Of a stretch of 9,309 nucleotides of DNA, positions 1 through 4,285 are shown piece by piece. How positions within the stretch are numbered: the first letter of the stretch is position 1; each line of letters starts with the position of its first letter. A program made the position numbers and the translations under genes. Source of the DNA: a bacterium (lineage in GTDB: Bacteria > SZUA-182 > SZUA-191); NCBI GenBank assembly GCA_003230535.1, contig QIEW01000147.1, forward strand, positions 1 through 9,309, written 5' to 3'. The notes under the pieces were generated by a model. That model did no database searches. It saw only the letters and a program-made list of their open reading frames with translations, and was not told the origin of the DNA.

Positions 1-10
1 TTCTTGCCAT
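1..10 (-). CDS. start of an unidentified gene, cut by the left window edge
   Basis: Only the first three codons (Met-Ala-Arg) and one base of the fourth are inside the window, so the product cannot be named. The start call rests on its signals. An AGGAGG Shine-Dalgarno (minus strand, 20-15) sits four bases before the ATG at 10-8. A good sigma-70-type promoter lies just upstream (39-67). The gene reads in the same direction as waaA and mreD but has its own promoter, so it is probably a separate transcription unit. Seen: start signals. Inferred: that a real gene follows. Confidence 0.5.
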
Positions 11-39
11 AATTCCTCCTTTTTGGGGTTTGGCAAGAA
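1..39. repeat. 9-bp inverted repeat spanning the start codon and the -10 edge
   Basis: TTCTTGCCA (1-9) and TGGCAAGAA (31-39) are perfect inverted repeats separated by 21 bp. One arm touches the -10 box and predicted start site, and the other covers the first codons. It could be an operator bound by a dimer or looped by a repressor. If the transcript starts a little upstream of 32, it could also be an RNA stem that encloses the Shine-Dalgarno. Both uses are inference; only the symmetry is seen. Confidence 0.35.
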
Positions 40-67
40 TTATATACAACCTCAGTCATTTTGTCGA
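39..67 (-). promoter_or_regulatory. sigma-70-like promoter for the gene starting at 10
   Basis: On the minus strand a -35 box TCGACA (67-62, five of six consensus bases) is followed by exactly 17 bases and a perfect -10 box TATAAT (44-39). Transcription would start near 32, giving a leader of about 22 nt that contains the AGGAGG ribosome binding site. Box match, spacing and position agree, so this is the best-supported promoter in the window. Confidence 0.6.
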
Positions 68-91
68 TATTTTAATGAAACTATTTACTAG

Positions 92-145
92 CTATATTAA
101 AATAACATCATCACTGTTTGCCTTGTATTTATGAATAATCAGGGC
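92..145 (+). repeat. 54-bp dispersed repeat, copy A
   Basis: Matches 4174-4227 in the same orientation without gaps, 44 of 54 bases by hand alignment. The longest perfect block is ATTTATGAATAA (127-138). It is not in a gene. The two copies lie on either side of mreD, waaA and the mobile-element region, about 4.1 kb apart. Its nature is unknown; it may be an old transposon end or a MITE fragment. Confidence 0.6.
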
Positions 146-218
146 TAAGTAATTTCAAATGAGAAAAAGTTGCTGTTAGGTTTGATTCCACCGCAAAAAT
201 CCTTAATCTGTTTTTTTA

Positions 219-243
219 AAAAATGGCGGCGGATACTATCCGC
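219..243 (-). terminator. possible terminator after mreD
   Basis: GCGGATA and TATCCGC (229-235 and 237-243) form a perfect 7-bp stem around one base. On the minus strand the stem is followed a few bases later by a run of six T (219-224). The very small loop and the short gap before the T-run make it an imperfect rho-independent terminator. It lies about 107 bp after the mreD stop, in the right orientation to end the waaA-mreD transcript. Confidence 0.35.
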
Positions 244-316
244 TAACTAAAAAACAGCTTCAGAACTTGCGCTCCTCCTTAATGACATTTAAATGTGCCG
301 TTATTTAAGGAACGCG

Positions 317-348
317 GCGCTAAGCTGTTAGGTTGAAAAGATTAGCGC
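317..348 (-). terminator. stem-loop directly after the mreD stop
   Basis: GCGCTAA (317-323) and TTAGCGC (342-348) are perfect inverted repeats with an 18-base loop, starting one base after the mreD stop codon in the direction of transcription. No U-tract follows, so it may be a transcript-end stabilising hairpin or a factor-dependent stop rather than an intrinsic terminator. Confidence 0.25.
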
Positions 349-349
349 T

Positions 350-901
350 TTACATCGCCCGGTCATATCTGCTGCGACCTGAGCGGCCGGGATAATTTTT
401 TTTTCTCTTTAAGTCTCTCCGGCCCAACCAGGATAACAACGGAATAAACGCCAATGAAACCGCCCCATTATAAACCGCTTGGAGGAAAATCAAATATCCC
501 CAAGATGATAGTTCTAACAAACGTAACTTAAAGAAACTAAAAATCCCCCCAACAATCACTCCTTCCAATAAAGTGCCAGTAACTACTACTATCATCTGAA
601 CCATAAGGTTAGCGGACACTATTTTTTTACCCATATTAGCCAAAGTATAGCCTAATATGGTTTTGGTAAGGAGATAAAGCCCCAAAGGTCCACCTAAGAG
701 GGCGTCTTGGATGAAGCCCGTAATAAGCCCGATCATGGTAGCCCTGGGCACCCCTTCAAATAAAGCAAAATACACCACTAATATAAGAATGAAATCGGGC
801 CTTACTCCCTGGTAGGCAAACATGTCAAACAGGCTGGACTGAATGAATGGCACTACCAGGATTAAAAGTATAACCCAAGAAGTTCTCATAAGATTCTTCA
901 T
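350..901 (-). CDS. mreD: rod shape-determining protein MreD
   Basis: Small integral membrane protein of about 183 residues, the usual MreD size. It is almost entirely hydrophobic with five or so membrane segments. It has the family pattern: an early Gly-x-Arg-Pro-Asp-Phe (VRPDF) before the second helix, then a Gly-rich stretch with GFIQDALLGG and Gly-Pro-Leu-Gly. The tail is basic. MreD is a subunit of the elongasome with MreB, MreC, RodA and PBP2, in the inner membrane. I chose the ATG at 901, preceded by GGAG with five bases of spacing. A longer TTG start at 955 would overlap the waaA stop and lacks a ribosome site. The gene follows waaA by 43 bp on the same strand. MreB and MreC, its usual neighbours, are not in the window. 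Family call is fairly sure; MreD sequences are poorly conserved. Confidence 0.8.
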   Translation of the reverse strand: MKNLMRTSWVILLILVVPFIQSSLFDMFAYQGVRPDFILILVVYFALFEGVPRATMIGLITGFIQDALLGGPLGLYLLTKTILGYTLANMGKKIVSANLMVQMIVVVTGTLLEGVIVGGIFSFFKLRLLELSSWGYLIFLQAVYNGAVSLAFIPLLSWLGRRDLKRKKNYPGRSGRSRYDRAM

Positions 902-944
902 CTTTTCTCCACAAACTGCCCCTAAAAAATAGGTTCTTCCCAGC

Positions 945-2279
945 TCAAAGCCCAATCTGAGGCAAGTGGTTTTCCAAAAGCTTCAGCGTCCGCTGGGTGG
1001 CGCCGCGATTTTTCTCCAGCAGCCCATAAGCCGCCTCTCCCATCTCAGTCCGCAGCTTTGGGTCTGCCAACAGTTGGCGGGCTTTTTCTTCCAGCTCCTT
1101 AGAATTTTGCACCTCCCAAGCGCCCCCCGCTCCTTTTATCCGGTCGGCAATCTGCTGGAAATTATCCATATATGGGCCGAACAGGATGGGCGCTTTCCAT
1201 AAAGCCGGCTCCAAAACATTATGCCCCCCTGTGGGCACCAAGCTTCCGCCTACAAAGACTACTGTCGCCAAACCATATAGCTCAGATAATTCTCCCACCG
1301 TATCCAGTAATATTATCTTTGCCCGAGGTTTTGCTGATGCTGATGCTGATGGCGAAAGATGGGACCTCCTTACCCAAGGCAACTTGGTCTCTTCCAATAA
1401 AGCTTCTACCCGGGGCAGCCGCTCCGGATGGCGCGGGGCTAAAATCAACATCAGCTCAGGGTAACGCCGCAAACACCCCTTATAGGCCGCCAACACCATC
1501 TCTTCCTCCCCGGAATGAGTGCTTCCGGCCACCCATACCGGCCTTTCCGGCCGCAGGCATAACTCCGCCTGGAGCCGTTGAATTATCTCCTTACAGTTAA
1601 CTTTTGGTTGTCGGTCAAACTTTAGATTGCCGGCTACCATAACCCGATCAGGATCAGCGCCCAGCGACTGGATTTTCTCCGCATCTATATCGGTTTGCAT
1701 ACAGAACTTAGAAACATAATTTAACACATGGCCAATAAACTTCCTAACCAGGAGGTAATTCCGGAAAGATCGGTTAGAAATCCGACCATTTATGATAATA
1801 GCCGGTATACCCTTTTGGTGCAGGTAGCGTAAGGTGTTAGGCCAAATCTCAGTCTCAGCGATTACCAGCGCTGCGGGATTTATGGCTTCCACTGCTCGCC
1901 GGATAGCAAAGTCGAAATCCAGCGGGAAATAAATAACTTCTCCCATCTTGCCATAGAGTTTTTGTGCCAAACCATTTCCTGTTTCGGTTACGGTAGAGAC
2001 CACTAACCGGAGCCGGGGATAGCGTTCCCGAACAACTTTAACCAGCGGTTCCACCGCCGCTACTTCACCGACCGACACCGCATGCAGCCACAGGCACCTC
2101 CTTCCGGCAAATCGCCGCTTTACCTCCGGGGAGAAAATTCCAAAACGTTGTCCCAACCCGCCATTGTCCAAGCTTCGCCGGTATTTTCCGCGATAAAGCA
2201 TTGTCCATAATAATGACGGGAGAGAAAAAAAAATGAACAAGAAAAGACCAAATTTATAGATCCAATAGGCTATGGACAT
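945..2279 (-). CDS. waaA: 3-deoxy-D-manno-octulosonic acid transferase (KDO transferase)
   Basis: Transfers KDO from CMP-KDO to lipid IVA at the inner face of the cytoplasmic membrane, the first core step of LPS synthesis (GT30 family). The 444 residues match the family's usual length of about 420-430. Visible in order: an N-terminal membrane anchor (about 6-28); QRFG near 44-47; WLHAVSVGEV (64-73), whose Glu72 matches the conserved catalytic Glu; AETEIWPN (141-148); NGRIS (164-168); AGSTHSGEEE (251-260); APRHPER (281-287); TVGELSELYG (327-336); and GGSLVPTGGHNVLEP (344-358), the C-terminal nucleotide-binding region. All key motifs are present and the frame is open, so the gene should be functional. 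The ATG start gives the typical membrane anchor. No clear promoter or strong ribosome site is visible upstream, where repeats begin within about 50 bp. mreD follows at 43 bp. A three-unit hexanucleotide repeat lies in the coding region (1333-1350). Confidence 0.95.
   Translation of the reverse strand: MSIAYWIYKFGLFLFIFFSLPSLLWTMLYRGKYRRSLDNGGLGQRFGIFSPEVKRRFAGRRCLWLHAVSVGEVAAVEPLVKVVRERYPRLRLVVSTVTETGNGLAQKLYGKMGEVIYFPLDFDFAIRRAVEAINPAALVIAETEIWPNTLRYLHQKGIPAIIINGRISNRSFRNYLLVRKFIGHVLNYVSKFCMQTDIDAEKIQSLGADPDRVMVAGNLKFDRQPKVNCKEIIQRLQAELCLRPERPVWVAGSTHSGEEEMVLAAYKGCLRRYPELMLILAPRHPERLPRVEALLEETKLPWVRRSHLSPSASASAKPRAKIILLDTVGELSELYGLATVVFVGGSLVPTGGHNVLEPALWKAPILFGPYMDNFQQIADRIKGAGGAWEVQNSKELEEKARQLLADPKLRTEMGEAAYGLLEKNRGATQRTLKLLENHLPQIGL
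1333..1350. repeat. three tandem GCTGAT hexamers inside waaA
   Basis: GCTGAT occurs three times in a row. On the coding strand this encodes alternating Ser-Ala (about residues 311-316), in the linker before the TVGELSELYG motif. Changes in copy number would add or remove two residues without shifting the frame. Confidence 0.7.
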
Positions 2280-2515
2280 TAGTTCTTAATTTCTGTGCTA
2301 AACAAAGCGCCTGTTCGGTGCGGGGTTAAATCCCCCTTTAATAAAGGGGGGAACCTGTTAATCTCCAGGGGGAACCCGTTGTCTCCCATGCCCGCAGGTG
2401 CTGGGACGAACCGGCACCCACCAGTAGTCTCCCTCTTTGGAAGGGGAACCCGTTGTCTTCCCCCTTTGGCAAAGGGGGATTAAGGGGGATTTTTTTATGC
2501 CATCTGTCCCAGCGT
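2280..2515. repeat. cluster of CCCCCTTT/AAAGGGGG palindromic repeats
   Basis: Two perfect palindromes with 9-bp arms and one central base occur at 2332-2350 (CCCCCTTTAATAAAGGGGG) and 2460-2478 (CCCCCTTTGGCAAAGGGGG). A decayed one lies at about 2430-2446. A shared block GGGGAACCCGTTGTCT recurs near 2369-2384 and 2443-2458, with a diverged copy near 2347-2364. Translating this DNA gives peptides such as NPPLPKGE and SPFGKGGLRG, well known as spurious proteins from this repeat class in many genomes. No gene is present here; short open frames on both strands are repeat artefacts. The 3' end carries ATTAAGGGGGATTTTTTT, which is not directly attached to a stem and so is a poor terminator. Confidence 0.75.
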
Positions 2516-2675
2516 TGTCCGGTTAGGTTCACAGCATACTGCAAGAGGCTCGATCTTTCGGCTTGTCTCAAGCCGAAAATGTCAAGGGTAAAGCGCCCCT
2601 TTATAGTAAACATCGGAAGTTTAACATCGGATCATTGACGATGGTTACCTCATATTGCAAAAATCTAACCGGACA
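2516..2675. mobile_element. possible 160-bp MITE-like segment with inverted ends
   Basis: TGTCCGGTTAGGTT (2516-2529) and AATCTAACCGGACA (2662-2675) are inverted repeats matching at 13 of 14 bases. The segment between them codes for nothing convincing and holds a strong hairpin (2556-2578) and a repeated AACATCGGA (from about 2609 and 2624). I see no clear target duplication at the edges. A non-autonomous transposable element is the simplest reading but rests only on the paired ends. Confidence 0.4.
2556..2578. repeat. perfect 10-bp stem-loop
   Basis: TTTCGGCTTG and CAAGCCGAAA are separated by three bases (TCT). The stem is strong in either strand but has no T-run on either side, so it is not an intrinsic terminator. 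It lies inside the 160-bp inverted-repeat segment. Confidence 0.6.
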
Positions 2676-2733
2676 TTACTACATCCGTCCAAATATTAAC
2701 AGTTTCATTCTATCATGAAAAAGTTTTTTTTCT

Positions 2734-2824
2734 CCCGAATAATTCGGGATCATAAACACGCTCGGGGTTGGTCGCTTCCATAGCGAGAGTTTTCGGTGAT
2801 TTGTATGAGCCATTTTGTTTTTTG
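2734..2824 (+). repeat. 91-bp direct repeat, copy 1
   Basis: Aligns without gaps to 3914-4004 with 82 of 91 bases identical by hand count. It begins with a palindrome (CCCGAATAATTCGGG), contains a small hairpin CGCTTCCATAGCG, and ends in CATTTTGTTTTTTG. Together with copy 2 it flanks the broken IS element in the same orientation. On the minus strand it could start a short peptide (from 2813), but there is no ribosome site, and the same frame stops after 20 codons in copy 2. Confidence 0.8.
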
Positions 2825-2825
2825 T

Positions 2826-2852
2826 GCAGTCAGATCCTCAGGACCTGACTGC
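2826..2852. repeat. 27-bp near-perfect palindrome
   Basis: GCAGTCAG (2826-2833) pairs with CTGACTGC (2845-2852), and TCCT with AGGA inside, leaving a single A/C mismatch and one central base. It begins two bases after copy 1 of the 91-bp repeat, is absent after copy 2, and lies outside the IS. It could be a protein-binding site or a remnant of another element's end. Confidence 0.55.
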
Positions 2853-2964
2853 AGTTAGGAACGTGGGTTCGACATAAGTTATTTAAGTACTCAAGTTTCG
2901 GAGAGCAAAATTGGGCAATGTTATAGGATAATGAGTTGATAAATATAAGAATATAATAGCAAAA

Positions 2965-3035
2965 CGGCTCCAAATATGTTATACTTGACAAAAAGTTAGG
3001 TTAACAATATCAAGCAATTAACATCTAAGGAGCCG
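2965..3035. repeat. 17-bp inverted repeat flanking the IS promoter
   Basis: 2965-2981 (CGGCTCCAAATATGTTA) and 3019-3035 (TAACATCTAAGGAGCCG) are inverted repeats matching at 14 of 17 bases, 37 bp apart. The space between holds the predicted -35 and -10 boxes, and the right arm contains the AGGAG ribosome site. It could be an operator for autoregulation or, in read-through RNA from outside, a stem that hides the ribosome site, as known for some IS elements. The role is inferred. Confidence 0.5.
2985..3013 (+). promoter_or_regulatory. promoter of the IS transposase remnant
   Basis: A perfect -35 box TTGACA (2985-2990), 17 bases, then TATCAA (3008-3013) as a moderate -10 box. An AGGAG ribosome site follows (3028-3032), five bases before codon GTA at 3038. 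The spacing fits a transposase promoter. Confidence 0.5.
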
Positions 3036-3037
3036 CA

Positions 3038-3793
3038 GTAAAAACTATACTTCAATCTATATCGCATTTTCAAGGAGAAATCAGCCATAACTTAAAATCC
3101 TATAAAGAAAAGTTATCCCATCTGGAATATGACATATTCCTGGCGCTGGCCAAACTTAATTTTTCCAGACAGTTAAAAGTCTGCGGCGCCACATTGGTGA
3201 GGCGAACCATAAAACTGGCAGGAGATGTGCCCCATAAAGACAAACTGTTGATTGCCGAGGATACCGCCAATCATAAGCGAGGCAAAAAAATAGAGCTGGT
3301 TTGCCCATCCCAAGGTTATTATGGCCGCCTACCGGATAGGCTATAATGTGGTCTGCCAATTAGCCCGCTGCAAAACCAAATATGCTTATCAGGGCCAAAG
3401 ATACACCTTAGCCGCAACTCTACCGCCGCTTTGCCCGGGAATCTCTGCAAAGTATCACCTCCCTGGGGATAAAAGCTGCTGCACTTACAGTACAATTGCC
3501 TAATTCTCAACCAGTTACCATCGTGTTGGGGCAAAACCGGGATTTTGACGCGATCATCGCCCATCAGGGGTTTGGTATTCATCCGTTATATCGTAATCTC
3601 TTACATCCTGCGTCAGAAGGGATGCTACAGTGTTTGCAAAACTCTGTTCGAACAAATGGCTGACGAAATAGTGGAGCGCACCTTTGCCCAACGCATATTT
3701 GAGTACTTCAAGCTGCTTCTAAGTTTGTCAATAGAGCTAATCGCCGTAAATATCCCCCAAGAAAAAATATCTCAGCTGCTTGAATTGATTTGA
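3038..3793 (+). pseudogene. broken DDE transposase (IS4-like superfamily, by impression)
   Basis: Pieces of one transposase lie in three frames. The first runs from 3038 to a TAA at 3344-3346 and includes LLIAEDTANHKRGKK, which resembles the first catalytic Asp region of IS4-like enzymes (Asp75 of this piece). The next stretch (about 3347-3430) reads best in the frame giving GYNVVCQLARCKTKYAYQG. Then about 3430-3545 reads in the third frame, with TIVLGQNRDFD where IS4-like enzymes carry their second Asp. The C-terminal part (about 3575-3793) returns to the first frame and ends in a TGA. The first frame also has no ATG, GTG or TTG at the ribosome site: the codon there is GTA, with an upstream TAA at 3026. 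At least three frame changes, a lost start and short total length make it non-functional. The exact IS family is uncertain. Confidence 0.75.
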
Positions 3794-3913
3794 TACATTA
3801 ATCAACAATATGATGCCCATCGAGCTAAATTGCAACTCCGAAACTTGAGTTATTAAGTTTAATTATTTTTTTATACCTATAATCTCTCTTCTATCTTATA
3901 ATAATTCTATCTA

Positions 3914-4004
3914 CCCGAACAATTCGGGACTTATAACACGCTCGGAGTTGGTCGCTTCCATAGCGGAAGTTTTCGGTGATTTGTATGAGCCATTTTGTTT
4001 TTTG
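3914..4004 (+). repeat. 91-bp direct repeat, copy 2
   Basis: Second copy of the repeat at 2734-2824, same orientation, 1,180 bp downstream, with nine mismatches. Its 5' palindrome is slightly decayed (CCCGAACAATTCGGG). The last part (from about 3966) is almost identical to copy 1, while differences cluster near 3930-3934. Recombination between the copies would remove the IS remnant. Confidence 0.8.
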
Positions 4005-4019
4005 GCCGTTATTATATAA

Positions 4020-4163
4020 GATGGTTTCGTAAAAAGTCAAAAAGCGCCGATTTTTGTCATTGCGAGCGAAGCGAAGCAATCTCAAATTTCATTACAAATC
4101 AATGGGTTGTTTCGGCGATAAACCCGCCTCGCAATGACACCCGGGACTTTTTACGATTGCATC
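4020..4163. mobile_element. 144-bp MITE with a target-site duplication
   Basis: The ends are inverted repeats of 19 bp (4020-4038 and 4145-4163) matching at 16 positions and sharing the perfect core TCGTAAAAAGTC. A second inner inverted pair GTCATTGCGAG / CTCGCAATGAC (4056-4066 and 4128-4138) follows, with weaker pairing further in. ATATAA occurs directly outside both ends (4014-4019 and 4164-4169), as expected for a target duplication. It has no coding capacity. GTCATTGCGAGCGAAGCGAAGCAATC-type repeats are, from memory, common in anaerobic bacterial genomes. It must depend on a transposase elsewhere. Confidence 0.8.
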
Positions 4164-4173
4164 ATATAAGCGC

Positions 4174-4227
4174 CTGTATTCAAATAACACCATTAATGTT
4201 TACCGTGGATTTATGAATAAGCCGGGA
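4174..4227 (+). repeat. 54-bp dispersed repeat, copy B
   Basis: Partner of 92-145, same orientation, 44 of 54 bases identical. It lies just right of the MITE and ends about 58 bp before mutL, so it may overlap the mutL upstream region. Its GAATAAGCCGGGATC end resembles GAATAATTCGGGATC in copy 1 of the 91-bp repeat. Confidence 0.6.
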
Positions 4228-4285
4228 TCTAGGAGAAGCATTTTTTTGTCAAATACACACTATAGTTGAGGTCTAGTTTGAATAT

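Larger units (their letters stand above)
68..349. other. non-coding stretch downstream of mreD
   Basis: No plausible coding region in either strand. It contains one copy of a 54-bp dispersed repeat (92-145), a hairpin followed on the minus strand by a T-run (219-243), a 12-bp palindrome ACATTTAAATGT (285-296), and a 7-bp inverted repeat right after the mreD stop (317-348). A minus-strand AAGGAGG near 275-281 has no usable start codon at the right distance. It probably separates the waaA-mreD unit from the next gene. Confidence 0.5.
2889..3850 (+). mobile_element. degenerate insertion sequence, about 962 bp, with 15-bp terminal inverted repeats
   Basis: ACTCAAGTTTCGGAG (2889-2903) and its exact reverse complement CTCCGAAACTTGAGT (3836-3850) bound the element. 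Similarity continues inward (GCAAAATT against GCAATTTA). Between them are a promoter flanked by an inverted repeat and a broken DDE-type transposase gene. TTAAGT occurs beside both ends (2883-2888 and 3853-3858). It is offset by two bases on the right, so it is at best a decayed target duplication. At 962 bp it is shorter than typical IS4-like elements (about 1.3-1.6 kb), which suggests an internal deletion. It cannot move by itself, but its ends might still be mobilised by a related transposase. Confidence 0.75.

Noticed and set aside
966-1600. Plus-strand open frames of 78, 142 and 92 codons opposite waaA
   Set aside because: Shadows of the waaA coding frame; the minus strand carries all conserved GT30 motifs.
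2484-2496. Intrinsic terminator from the palindrome at 2460-2478 plus the T-run at 2490
   Set aside because: The T-run is separated from the stem by ATTAAGGGGGA, and no plus-strand gene lies upstream to need it.
2338-2613. 91-codon open frame on the minus strand
   Set aside because: It runs through the CCCCCTTT palindromes and encodes the NPPLPKGE repeat peptide known as an annotation artefact; no ribosome site.
2295-2638. Two short plus-strand open frames with SPF(N/G)KGG peptides
   Set aside because: Both are the opposite-strand translation of the same palindromic repeats.
2679-2813. 44-codon minus-strand frame starting in the 91-bp repeat (MAHTNHRKLSLWKR)
   Set aside because: No Shine-Dalgarno, and the second repeat copy stops after 20 codons in the same frame, so it is not conserved as a coding unit.
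3156-3582. Minus-strand open frames of 67 and 87 codons in the IS
   Set aside because: Antisense to the transposase remnant and without recognisable motifs or start signals.
4246-4266. mutL promoter TTGTCA ... TATAGT
   Set aside because: The spacing is only nine bases, too short for a sigma-70 promoter; no alternative -35 box fits.
2280-4285. CRISPR array among the repeats
   Set aside because: The repeats are different elements with no regular short repeat-spacer pattern.
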